A DNA stretch of 9,127 nt from JBQTIU01 sp052387815 (GCA_052387815.1 JBQTIU010000110.1:1-9127), one strand, 5' to 3'; positions 1-7,016 are shown, counted from the first letter of the stretch. Notes: a model not told the origin generated them from the sequence alone. Translations and numbers: made by a program.

Positions 1-47
1 GGTGGTTACGGTTTGGGTGTACCCGCGTTGGTTGCGTGCAACCCTAT

Positions 48-72
48 GGGTGGGGGGGGGTGTGGGGGGGGG
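48..72 (+). repeat. G-rich tract with two runs of nine G
   Basis: Three G runs (3, 9 and 9 G) are separated by T and TGT. They satisfy the usual G-quadruplex pattern, since each 9-G run can supply two or more G-triplets. The tract is followed by a degenerate arm of the local palindromic repeat, so it may be an eroded or slipped copy of GGGGCGGGT. Homopolymers of this length are prone to polymerase slippage and to sequencing error. Confidence 0.5.
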
Positions 73-89
73 TCTTTAGACCGGCCCGC

Positions 90-170
90 GGGGGGGTTCG
101 AAACCCGCCCCTACGCGACCGTTTGGCGAAGGATGCGTGTAGGGGCGGGTCTTGAGACCTGCCCCTACAC
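90..170. repeat. REPIN-like palindromic element, unit A
   Basis: This unit consists of two hairpins around a spacer of about 26 nt. The first arm (about 90-112) has a GGGTT/AACCC core with one stem mismatch. The second arm (137-170) is nearly perfect: GTGTAGGGGC pairs with GCCCCTACAC, and an inner GGTCT pairs with AGACC, with one G/T mismatch. The spacer segment 124-140 (TGGCGAAGGATGCGTGT) is an exact reverse complement of 9002-9018 in the right-hand array, which shows common descent in opposite orientation. The second hairpin starts 11 bp past the ATPase stop codon. It could stabilise or help end the operon transcript, but no T-tract follows it on the minus strand. Confidence 0.8.
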
Positions 171-180
171 GGGATCGGGA

Positions 181-1248
181 TCAGTCCTTTAGCACGCTCA
201 CCTCCTGGGGGTCGAGGGCGAGGGCGACCGGGCTGCCCGCCTCCAGCGCCGGGCGCCCACGCCGGTGGGGGTGGTCGACCACGACGCGGTGGCGGCCAAC
301 GGCGACGACATAGCGCACGACGCCGCCCAGGAATTCGCGCCGCTCGACCGTGCCCTCGAGCGAGCTGGAAGCCGGTCCCGGCGACAGCGCCACGGTCTGC
401 GGCCGGAAGGCGAGGCAGGCGGGACCCGGGCCGGGGCGGCCGGTCAACGCGATCTCGATCCCAGCCGCCCGAAACACCGCCCGCTCGCCGGCCAGCGCGA
501 TTTCACCCTCGATCAGGTTGGCGGTGCCGAGGAAGGAAGCGACGAAGCGATTGGCCGGCCGGTCGTAGAGCTCGACGGGGGTGCCGACCTGCTGGATGCG
601 ACCGCGGTCGATGAGCGCGATGCGATCGGCCATCGCGTTCGCTTCCTCCTGGTCGTGCGTGACGTAGATCGCGGTCACCCCGGTGTGGCGCTGGAGCGCC
701 TTGAGCTCGGAGCGCATCTCGACGCGCAGGCGAGCATCGAGGTTGGACAACGGCTCGTCGAGCAGCAGCACCTCGGGCTCGATCACCAGCGTGCGCGCCA
801 GCGCCACGCGCTGCTGCTGGCCGCCCGAAAGCTGGGCCGGGCGGCGGCGGGCCAACGCGCCGAGGCCGACGAGGTCGAGCATGCGCGCGACCTGGCGCGC
901 GATTGCGGCCCGCGGCAGGCGGCGCTGCTCGAGCCCGAAGGCGACGTTGCGCTCGACGCTCATGTGCGGCCACAGCGCGTAGTTCTGGAACACCATGCCG
1001 ACGTTGCGCCGCCACGGCGGCACCGGCGCCAGATCGCGCCCGCCGACCAGGATGCGCCCCGCCGACGGCGCCCCGAAACCGGCGATGAGCCGCAGCAGCG
1101 TCGTCTTGCCCGAGCCCGAGGGGCCGAGGAAGGTGAAGAATTCTCCCTTGGCAACGACCAGGTCGACGTCGACCAGGACGCGGGTCGCGCCGTAGCCGAA
1201 CGACACGCCCTCGATCGCCACGCCGGCAGCGGGGTCGGGCGCCGTCAT
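181..1248 (-). CDS. ABC importer ATP-binding protein (FbpC/PotA/UgpC-like)
   Basis: This is the 355-residue cytoplasmic ATPase that powers the importer encoded by the two genes before it. All nucleotide-binding motifs are intact: Walker A GPSGSGKT (42-49), Q-loop Q88, signature LSGGQQQR (140-147), Walker B LLLDEP (161-166), D-loop SNLD (168-171) and H-loop H198. Residues from about 240 form a C-terminal TOBE-type domain, and the total length is usual for the CUT1/FbpC-type family. The ATG overlaps the permease stop codon in an ATGA junction, and a GAGGG ribosome binding site lies 5 nt upstream, so translational coupling is likely. A much longer open frame through the permease region is only a shadow; the MTAPDP start is supported by the overlap and ribosome binding site. 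The subfamily cannot be read from the ATPase alone, so the substrate must come from the binding protein. Confidence 0.95.
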   Translation of the reverse strand: MTAPDPAAGVAIEGVSFGYGATRVLVDVDLVVAKGEFFTFLGPSGSGKTTLLRLIAGFGAPSAGRILVGGRDLAPVPPWRRNVGMVFQNYALWPHMSVERNVAFGLEQRRLPRAAIARQVARMLDLVGLGALARRRPAQLSGGQQQRVALARTLVIEPEVLLLDEPLSNLDARLRVEMRSELKALQRHTGVTAIYVTHDQEEANAMADRIALIDRGRIQQVGTPVELYDRPANRFVASFLGTANLIEGEIALAGERAVFRAAGIEIALTGRPGPGPACLAFRPQTVALSPGPASSSLEGTVERREFLGGVVRYVVAVGRHRVVVDHPHRRGRPALEAGSPVALALDPQEVSVLKD

Positions 1249-2954
1249 TCGATCCCTCGCCAGCCGGCCGCCCGCGCGCGCCGCTGGCCTTCGACGATCC
1301 GGTGGGCGGCCCACGTGCCGAGCGTAACGACGGCGACCGCGATCACGCCCAGCGCCGCCCCCGGGCCGCGCCCGGCCGGGGTCTGCATGAAGATATAGAT
1401 CGCGTAGGACAGCGGCGCGTCGACATCCCGGGTGACCAACAGCAGCGTCGCCGACAGCTCGACCGCGGCGGTGGCGAAGCTGATGACGAACCCGGCCAGC
1501 ATCCCCCCCGCCATCAGCGGCACCACGATTCGCGCCACCGTCGCGGGACGGCCGGCGCCGAGCGTCGCCGCCGCTTCCTCGAGATTGACGTGGAGCTGCT
1601 GGAGCGCCGCCATGCACGAGCGCAACGCGTAGGGCAGCCGCCGGACCGCATAGGCGATCACCAGCATACCCCAGAAGGTGGCGAGCGAGGCGCCGCCAAG
1701 CGGCAGGCTGACGCCGAAATACGCCCTGAGGATGCCGATGGCGAGCACCACGCCGGGGACGGCCAGCGAGGCCGTGGCTATGTAATCGAGCAGGTTCCGG
1801 CCGGGCAGCCGGGTGCGCAGAATGAGGTAGGCGATCGCCGTCCCCAGCACGACGTCGAGGCCGGCCGCCAGGGCGCAATAGAGGAGCGTGTTGGCGAGGA
1901 AGGCGCCCGAGTTCTGCACGACGGTGGCGTAGTGGGCGAGGGTGAAGGCATCGGGCAGCACGCTGAACGACCAGATCGTGCCGATCGACAACAGGAAGAT
2001 GCCGATATGCGGCGACAGCACGACCAGGAGCATGAGGACGACGAAGGCATGGGCCGCGAGGTGGGCTGCCGGCTTGAGGGGGCGCCGGGAAAGCCCGCTG
2101 CCGCGCACCGGGCTCGCATAGTCGCGGCCGCGAAGGGCGAGGGCCGCCAGCCCCATGGCGAGCAGCGAGAAGGCGATCATGATGACCGAGATCACGTAGC
2201 CGACCGGATCGGCCAGGCCCACCGAGGTGATCCTGAGATAGGCCTGGGGGGCGAGCATGTTGGTGACGTTGAGGAGGAGCGGCGTGCCGAGATCGTCGAA
2301 CACCTTGACGAAGACCAGGGCGGCCCCGGCGATATAGCCGGGCAGCGCCAGCGGGAACACGATGCGGCGGAACAGGGCAAAGCCCCGCGCCCCCAGGTTG
2401 TGGGCGGATTCCTCCATCGAGGAATCGATGTTGGCGAGCGCCGCCGACAGGTTCAAGAGGATGAAGGGGAAGTAGTGGATGGCCTCGACGAAGATGACGC
2501 CGTTGAGCCCGTCCATGAACGGGATCTTGAACCCGAACAGGGCATCGAGGATCAAGTTGACCGAGCCGTTCCGCCCATAGACGAGCTGCATGGCGACGGC
2601 GCCGACGAATGGCGGCATGACCAGGGGCACGACGCCCAGCGCGTGGACGAGGCCCGCCCCTCGGAACTCGAACCGGGCCACCAGGTAGGCGAGCGGCACG
2701 GCGATCGCCGAGGCGAGCGCGACCGACATCGCCGCCACCCACACCGAGTTCCAGAACGACTCGCGGAATAGCGAGGTGCGGAAGAAATCGGCGAAGTGGA
2801 CGAGCGTCGGGCCGCGGTCCCAAAAGGCGACGAAGATCACCTGGGCGACCGGGACGACCAGGAAGAAGAGCAGGAACAGGGCGACCGGGACCGCCACGGC
2901 GAGCTCGGCGCCGGCCGCGCGGCGCCACGGGGCGGCGAGCGCGGCGCCGGTCAC
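1245..2954 (-). CDS. Fused two-domain ABC importer permease (FbpB-like)
   Basis: This 569-residue inner-membrane protein carries both transmembrane domains of the importer in one chain, like FbpB/AfuB-type permeases. About 12 hydrophobic segments can be picked out, the first near 18-44 and the last near 532-553. Each half has its own EAA loop, which docks the ATPase: 181-206 (EESAHNLGAR...PLALPG) and 459-484 (EEAAATLGAG...PLMAGG). Residues about 276-300 are a polar, Arg-rich linker between the halves. The start is taken as GTG at 2954. It lacks a clear Shine-Dalgarno sequence, and no ATG lies near the N-terminus, so the start is somewhat uncertain. The gene lies 48 bp after the binding-protein gene and overlaps the ATPase gene by 4 bp. 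Fused permeases occur in iron, phosphonate and sugar-phosphate systems, so the fusion does not fix the substrate. Confidence 0.93.
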   Translation of the reverse strand: MTGAALAAPWRRAAGAELAVAVPVALFLLFFLVVPVAQVIFVAFWDRGPTLVHFADFFRTSLFRESFWNSVWVAAMSVALASAIAVPLAYLVARFEFRGAGLVHALGVVPLVMPPFVGAVAMQLVYGRNGSVNLILDALFGFKIPFMDGLNGVIFVEAIHYFPFILLNLSAALANIDSSMEESAHNLGARGFALFRRIVFPLALPGYIAGAALVFVKVFDDLGTPLLLNVTNMLAPQAYLRITSVGLADPVGYVISVIMIAFSLLAMGLAALALRGRDYASPVRGSGLSRRPLKPAAHLAAHAFVVLMLLVVLSPHIGIFLLSIGTIWSFSVLPDAFTLAHYATVVQNSGAFLANTLLYCALAAGLDVVLGTAIAYLILRTRLPGRNLLDYIATASLAVPGVVLAIGILRAYFGVSLPLGGASLATFWGMLVIAYAVRRLPYALRSCMAALQQLHVNLEEAAATLGAGRPATVARIVVPLMAGGMLAGFVISFATAAVELSATLLLVTRDVDAPLSYAIYIFMQTPAGRGPGAALGVIAVAVVTLGTWAAHRIVEGQRRARAAGWRGIE

Positions 2955-2963
2955 GGGCGGCGC

Positions 2964-3002
2964 CCGGCCCGACCGCCGCCGCTCACCGGCGCCACGGGCC
3001 GG
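2964..3002 (-). promoter_or_regulatory. Possible intercistronic mRNA hairpin between binding protein and permease
   Basis: An 8-bp inverted repeat, CCGGCCCG (2964-2971) and CGGGCCGG (2995-3002), encloses 23 nt. It directly follows the binding-protein stop codon and ends 9 nt before the permease start codon. In other importer operons such hairpins protect the upstream message and raise the binding protein above the membrane subunits; that role is inferred here. GC-rich DNA gives many chance stems, so confidence is modest. Confidence 0.4.
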
Positions 3003-4349
3003 TTAGCGCGCGACCCGCGCGGCCTGCTCGGCGAGCGACTTCGCCTCGGCGTAGTTGCGCTTGGCGAAGCTGTCCCACTGCTCCTCGTATTCCGCCTGGC
3101 GGACCGGCTTGTCCTTCTGGCCCGACTGGAACGCGCCCGCGACCTGCGGGTCGCCGGCCTGGCGGTCGGTGATCGGCACGGAGGTGGCAAGCGCGCGCGC
3201 CCGGGCGATGAGCCGCTGCCCCTCTGCATCCGCCTTCTTGGCAAGCGCCGCCTCGGCGGCGTGGATCGTCTTCCACGCCTCGTTGAGCTCCTTCAAGCGG
3301 AAGGTGATGAGCCGGTCGTAGAGCGAGTTCAACAGCTCGTAGCGCGCCTCGGAGAGATCGGCGTCGAACTTGACCGCGGCGCCGAGCGAGGCGTCCTTGA
3401 ACGGGTTGGGGTAGTCGGGCGGGGCCTTGTCGTAGGTCGCCGGCCGGACGGGGAGGCGGCGGATCTTGGGGTCGAGCAGGATGGCCTGGCCGTCCTCGGA
3501 CAACAGGAACTCGACGAAGGCGGATGCGGCTTGCGGGTGGCGCGCCCCGGCGATGACGCCGACATTGGCCGGCACGATGGTGGTGACCTTGGGATAGACG
3601 AACTCGACCGGGAAGCCGCTCGCCTTGGCGGCGAGGCCGAAGAAGTCGATGACGATGCCGATGCCGTATTGGCCGCTGTTGACCGCATCGGGCACCCCGA
3701 AGCTGCGGTCGGAGACGGAAGCGAAGTTGCCGGCGATCTCGAGCATCGTCGCCCAGCCCTTGGCCCAGCCTTCGCCCTGGAGCACCGTTTCGACGGTCAG
3801 GTGCGTGGTCCCCGAGCGCGACGGCGCCGAGATGCCGACATGGCCGAAATAGATCGGCTTCTTGAGATCGTCCCATTGGCTGGGCGCCGGCAGCTTGTTG
3901 GCCGCCAAGTAGCGTGTGTTGTACATGATGCCGTAGCCCGAGGCGGCGAAGCCCATGTAGAAGCCCTCGGGGTCGTGGATCGGATAGGTCCCGACCTTGG
4001 CCGGGATGCCCTGGGCCTTGGGCGCGTATTTCTGCAGGAGCTGGCCTTTCTTCAGCACCTCGAAGGCGTCGGGCGCCGAGGCCCAGAACAGGTCCGGCGG
4101 GGACGCGCGCGTCTCGCGCACGTAAGCGACGGCCGCCGCCGTGTTGCGGTTGAGGATTTCGACCTTGGTCCCGGGCTGCCGGCGCTCGAACGCCTGGGCG
4201 AAGGGCTGGGTCAAGTCGCGCGGGAACGAGGTGACGATGACGAGCCTGTCCTCGATCGTTTGGGCAAGCCCCGCGCCGGCAAGCGCGACGATGGCGGCAA
4301 GCGCCAGGCCCGAGCGAGCGAGGGATCGGCCGCACGGCAAATATTTCAT
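3003..4349 (-). CDS. Periplasmic solute-binding protein of an FbpA/AfuA/PgtC-like importer
   Basis: This 448-residue secreted protein captures the substrate for the downstream permease and ATPase. Residues 1-30 are a typical Sec signal peptide: a basic start, the hydrophobic core LALAAIVALAGAG, and likely cleavage near GLA-Q. The mature start DRLVIVTSFP and the region NTAAAVAYVRE followed by PPDLFWAS fit family-1 binding proteins of the ferric/sugar-phosphate/phosphonate type. SGTTHLTVE (179-187) is a plausible anion-binding loop. At 235-238 the sequence is DFFG, where ferric-binding proteins have a tyrosine pair. Residues about 340-448 are an extra Lys/Ala-rich, probably helical tail beyond the usual length of about 340. 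The ATG at 4349 is chosen because the signal peptide begins there and GGAGG lies 6 nt upstream; upstream in-frame starts would bury the signal. The gene is first in the operon. The substrate is unproven. Confidence 0.92.
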   Translation of the reverse strand: MKYLPCGRSLARSGLALAAIVALAGAGLAQTIEDRLVIVTSFPRDLTQPFAQAFERRQPGTKVEILNRNTAAAVAYVRETRASPPDLFWASAPDAFEVLKKGQLLQKYAPKAQGIPAKVGTYPIHDPEGFYMGFAASGYGIMYNTRYLAANKLPAPSQWDDLKKPIYFGHVGISAPSRSGTTHLTVETVLQGEGWAKGWATMLEIAGNFASVSDRSFGVPDAVNSGQYGIGIVIDFFGLAAKASGFPVEFVYPKVTTIVPANVGVIAGARHPQAASAFVEFLLSEDGQAILLDPKIRRLPVRPATYDKAPPDYPNPFKDASLGAAVKFDADLSEARYELLNSLYDRLITFRLKELNEAWKTIHAAEAALAKKADAEGQRLIARARALATSVPITDRQAGDPQVAGAFQSGQKDKPVRQAEYEEQWDSFAKRNYAEAKSLAEQAARVAR

Positions 4350-4596
4350 CGCTGGCCTCCGTTCGACAAATGGCTGAGCGCCGGCGCGCGGGCCGCCGGC
4401 GGACATCGGCTCCACAGCAAGGTAACAAGAAAAGGCCGCGGCCGCCATCCGTTCCCGCGCACGGGCGGGCATTGCCTCACGGGGGGGGCCGGTTCGACGC
4501 GGGCGGGTTACAAACCCGCCCCTATGCGACCGATATTGCATTGATCGCTGTGGGGGCGGGTCTTAAGACCCGCCCGTATGACCGACCGGAGGCCGG
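4350..4596. other. Intergenic region between kinase and importer operon
   Basis: These 247 bp hold a REPIN-like unit near the kinase end and the leader of the importer operon. The ribosome binding site of the binding-protein gene is GGAGG on the minus strand (4356-4360). I see no convincing sigma-70 promoter. A GGCCGCGGCC palindrome (4434-4443) is followed on the minus strand by TTTTCTTGTT, which is weakly terminator-like, but the stem can pair only four bases around a 2-nt loop. A short inverted repeat (GACCGG 4584-4589, CCGGTC 4593-4598) overlaps the kinase stop codon. Confidence 0.6.
4501..4575. repeat. REPIN-like palindromic element, unit B
   Basis: The first hairpin is GGGCGGGTT (4501-4509) with AACCCGCCC (4513-4521) and loop ACA. 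The second is a perfect 22-bp palindrome at 4554-4575, GGGCGGGTCTT followed by its reverse complement. The spacer of about 30 nt keeps the family ends (CCTATGCGACCG on the left, ATCGCTGT near the right) but its centre differs from the other copies. Upstream, 4491-4512 resembles the partial arm before the right-hand array (GGTTCGA then CGGGCGGGT). The element lies 22-96 bp past the kinase stop codon. Confidence 0.8.
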
Positions 4597-6729
4597 TCAG
4601 TCGGCGGCGGCGGCCTCGACCGGGCGGTTCGCGAGAACCCGCGCCGCCGGGAACGTGATCGCGACGGTGGTGCCGGCGCCCGGCACGCTGTCGATGCCGA
4701 GGCTCGCCCCGTGCAGCTCGGCGAACGCCTTGGCGAGCGGCAGGCCCAGCCCCGAGCCTTCGTACTTGCGGGTGAGCTGGTTCTCGACCTGGCCGAAGGG
4801 CGCCAGCACCTTCGCCATGTTCTGGGGCGCGATGCCGATCCCGGTGTCCTGGACCGCAACCGTCAATTCGCCCCCGCTCTTCAAGGCCGCCGCAACCCAG
4901 ACCCGGCCCCCGGCCGGCGTGAACTTGACCGCGTTCGACAACAGGTTGAGCACGATCTGCTTGACGATCCTAGGGTCGGCTCTCACTCGCGGCAGGTCGG
5001 CGGGGATCGCGGACGAGAGTTCGACCTTGGCCTCGGCGGCGAGCTGGCGAAGCAGGCGCAAGCAGGCCTCGACCGCCTCGGCGAGGGACATGTCGGACTC
5101 GTCGAGCTCCACCTTGCCGGTGGAGATCTTCGCCATGTCGAGGATGTCGTTGATGATCGCCAGCAGGTGCTGGCCGCTCGCGCGGATGTCGCGCAGGTAC
5201 TCGGCGTAGCGCGGGTTGCCGATCGGTCCGCAGAGTTCGTTGCACATCAGATCCGAGAAGCCGATGACGGCGTTCAAGGGCGTGCGCAGCTCGTGGCTCA
5301 TGTTGGCGAGGAACTGGCTCTTGGCGAAGTCGGCCCGCTCGGCCTGCTCCTTGGCCGCCCTGAGTTCCGCCTCCGTCCGGCGCTGCAACTCCAGCTTGTC
5401 CGTCAGTCTCTCATTAGTTTCGACCAGCGCGCCGGTTTGCCGTTCGACTTCCGCTTGCAGCCGCGCGTTCGCCGAGGCGAGCCGGCCTTGCATGCGCCCG
5501 AGCTTGCCGGCCATGCGATTGAAGCTAATGGCAAGCTCGCCGATTTCATCCTCGCCCTGGACCTCGATCCGGTGCCCGAGCTCGCCGCGACTGAGCTTGA
5601 GCGTGCCGTCGCTCAGCCGCAAGATGGGGTCGAGGATGGCGCGTTTCAGCACCAACGCCTCTAGAATCGAGTAGAGGAGGAGGAGCCCGCCGAGCGAGAA
5701 GAGGACGAATTGCGCGATCCGAACCTGGAGCTGGATGAGCCGCTCGGATTCCTTGAGATTGTGGGCGGCCCGCACCTGGATTTCCTCGTCGATGATACCG
5801 TCGAGGTGCTGGCGCAAGGCGATGAGCTCGAGCGAGTTGCCATCGATGAATGTCTGGACGGTCTGGATGGCCACGAGAACCGCGCCATACCTGGCAAAGG
5901 CTCCGCCAAGGATTTCGATCCATGCCGCGTTCGCTTGCGGCCATGGCATCTGGCCGAGCCGGTCGAGGAGGGCGGCGATCTCGCGCATCTCATGCCAGGC
6001 TTCGGCCAGCATGGAACTGTCCGAGGACGCGATGTAGGATGCGACCCACAAGGACAGTTCGGCGGTTTCGGTCATCAGCGTCGATAGCGTCGCCCGTAAC
6101 TCCCCGATCTCCGGCGCGGCGACTCCGGCCTCCAAGGTGAGGTCGGCATCGATAAGTTGCTCAATGTCGGTGGCAGAACGCGTGAAGTCGCGAATGTTTG
6201 CGACCTGCCTGTCCTTGGCCTCGATCAGGCTTTCGCCTATCGATGCGTAGGTCTGATGGAGCGCGCGGAGCTTGTCTCCAATCTCGCGCTCGGCGGCGGT
6301 GTTGACCAGGCCAAGATAGGCCTGGTTGGCGCGCGCGAAATCCTCGCGGTCCTTCTCGAAGCGCTCGCGAAAGGCGGGGTCGGGGTGGAGGAGATACTTC
6401 AGCACCCCCATGCCGGCGCCGATGGCATTGATTTCCATCTCATAGGCGGCGGCCGACGCCGGCTGGGCGGTTTCCGTCAACTCGGCGACCCGGCGATCGA
6501 TCGAATGGAGGTACCACCACACGGTACCGACCGATACCGCGCTCAGAGCGAGCAGGCACAGCCGGGCGGCGAGGAACTTGCGCGCGATGCCGATCGGGCG
6601 GCGCCACAGGCGGCGCGGGTCCAAGACCGTTGTCCAGACGCCTTGTCCAAGGCCGCTGAGACCGGCCCTTTCGGTTTCCGGCCGGTTGGAGTCCGCCGTG
6701 CGCCCCCCCCCGCCCTCCGAGGTTCCCAT
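4597..6729 (-). CDS. Membrane sensor histidine kinase (HAMP, HisKA, HATPase)
   Basis: This 710-residue kinase starts, in the preferred reading, at the ATG at 6729. A hydrophobic segment near 52-74 and another near 337-361 enclose about 260 periplasmic residues that look helical, with MGVLKYLLHPDPAFRERF typical of four-helix-bundle or CHASE3-like sensors. A HAMP domain (about 357-415, with EDEIGELA), a coiled coil (about 415-470), HisKA with SHELRTPLNAVIGF (phospho-accepting H479) and HATPase_c follow. The ATPase domain shows the N box NLLSNAVKFT (N599), DTGIG (628-632), FGQVEN (645-650) and GSGLGL (658-663), so it should be active. The segment around the H-box resembles PleC/DivJ-type alphaproteobacterial kinases. 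A TTG start 14 codons upstream is possible but has no ribosome binding site, whereas GGGAG lies 11 nt before the ATG. No response regulator or receiver domain is in view, and the signal is unknown. Confidence 0.9.
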   Translation of the reverse strand: MGTSEGGGGRTADSNRPETERAGLSGLGQGVWTTVLDPRRLWRRPIGIARKFLAARLCLLALSAVSVGTVWWYLHSIDRRVAELTETAQPASAAAYEMEINAIGAGMGVLKYLLHPDPAFRERFEKDREDFARANQAYLGLVNTAAEREIGDKLRALHQTYASIGESLIEAKDRQVANIRDFTRSATDIEQLIDADLTLEAGVAAPEIGELRATLSTLMTETAELSLWVASYIASSDSSMLAEAWHEMREIAALLDRLGQMPWPQANAAWIEILGGAFARYGAVLVAIQTVQTFIDGNSLELIALRQHLDGIIDEEIQVRAAHNLKESERLIQLQVRIAQFVLFSLGGLLLLYSILEALVLKRAILDPILRLSDGTLKLSRGELGHRIEVQGEDEIGELAISFNRMAGKLGRMQGRLASANARLQAEVERQTGALVETNERLTDKLELQRRTEAELRAAKEQAERADFAKSQFLANMSHELRTPLNAVIGFSDLMCNELCGPIGNPRYAEYLRDIRASGQHLLAIINDILDMAKISTGKVELDESDMSLAEAVEACLRLLRQLAAEAKVELSSAIPADLPRVRADPRIVKQIVLNLLSNAVKFTPAGGRVWVAAALKSGGELTVAVQDTGIGIAPQNMAKVLAPFGQVENQLTRKYEGSGLGLPLAKAFAELHGASLGIDSVPGAGTTVAITFPAARVLANRPVEAAAAD

Positions 6730-6777
6730 GGTTTGGACCGCTCCCTGGCTGCCGGCGCTAATCTGCCGCAAAGGTGG

Positions 6778-6793
6778 TTACCACATCGTTAAC
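6778..6793. promoter_or_regulatory. Possible CtrA-like binding site upstream of the kinase
   Basis: The plus strand reads TTAC-N7-TTAAC, one base from the alphaproteobacterial CtrA consensus TTAA-N7-TTAAC. It lies about 50-65 bp upstream of the kinase ATG. If the TTG at 6771 were the real start, the box would fall where the ribosome binding site should be, which argues mildly for the ATG. A single site of this length can arise by chance, though AT-rich boxes are rarer in GC-rich DNA. Confidence 0.3.
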
Positions 6794-6949
6794 GGGGTGG
6801 TTGGGGCATCGCGCGCAATTTCATTCCCTAGGGCGCCCTCGGCGTTGAAATTCCCCTTGTAGGAGCGAGGCCGCGCGGCAGCGCCTCGCGCCTCGCCGGT
6901 CTTTCGACCCGCCCGCGGCGCCGATCGAGCTTGCCTCCCGGACATGTGC

Positions 6950-6979
6950 TTGTTTGGCGGCCTTTTTTCGGCCAATAAT
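6950..6979 (+). promoter_or_regulatory. Possible sigma-70-like promoter of acs
   Basis: TTGTTT (6950-6955) and AATAAT (6974-6979) are separated by 18 bp. The -10 element matches TATAAT at five of six positions; the -35 element is weak, three of six. Transcription would start near 6986 and give a leader of about 30 nt containing GGGAG at 7002-7006, ten bases before the start codon. It is the only clear AT-rich pair in the region and is correctly placed, but this is inference from sequence alone. Confidence 0.4.
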
Positions 6980-7016
6980 CCCGGCCGGCCGCCACCCAAC
7001 CGGGAGACCGCGAGCC

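Larger units (their letters stand above)
1..180. other. Non-coding region downstream of the ABC operon
   Basis: No convincing gene is seen here. The stretch holds two small perfect hairpins (15-24, GGGT/ACCC; 30-43, GGTTGC/GCAACC with a 2-nt loop), a G-rich tract at 48-72, a degenerate repeat arm (GGTCT/AGACC, 71-82) and one full REPIN-like unit at 90-170. What lies to the left of the window is unknown. Confidence 0.7.
6730..7016. other. Divergent intergenic region between kinase and acs
   Basis: These 287 bp separate two divergent genes and should hold both promoters. Visible are a CtrA-like box (6778-6793), a 10-bp palindrome AGGGCGCCCT (6830-6839), a hairpin GCGAGGC/GCCTCGC (6865-6871/6883-6889) and a sigma-70-like promoter before acs. 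Unlike the other intergenic spaces, it has no GGGCGGGT repeat unit. Confidence 0.65.

Noticed and set aside
88..112. tRNA T-arm-like sequence GGTTCGAAACCC, also GGTTCGAACC at 8969-8978
   Set aside because: No anticodon or D arm can be found upstream at either place; the sequence is an arm of the palindromic repeat.
181..2928. Long 915-codon reading frame spanning the ATPase and permease regions
   Set aside because: Only the last 355 codons look like protein. The upstream part is Arg/Pro/Gly-rich shadow sequence over the permease, which is clearly coded in another frame.
4332..4349. Lipoprotein signal on the binding protein because of Cys6
   Set aside because: The Cys lies in the basic N-terminal part before the hydrophobic core, not in a lipobox at its end.
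4427..4443. Rho-independent terminator (GGCCGCGGCC then TTTTCTTGTT, minus strand)
   Set aside because: The palindrome can form only a 4-bp stem with a 2-nt loop, and it lies over 150 bp past the kinase stop. Noted in the intergenic entry but not called.
2796..4544. Long plus-strand open frame opposite the binding-protein gene
   Set aside because: It is antisense to a gene with a signal peptide and family motifs; its Arg/Gly/Asp-rich product is typical of GC-rich antisense frames.
6955..6970. Sigma-54 promoter before acs (TGGC element)
   Set aside because: No TTGCA-like -12 element stands at the required spacing.
6955..6994. 8-bp stem TGGCGGCC/GGCCGCCA as a riboswitch or attenuator before acs
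   Set aside because: Most of it lies within or upstream of the likely promoter, so it would not be transcribed; GC-rich stems like this occur by chance.
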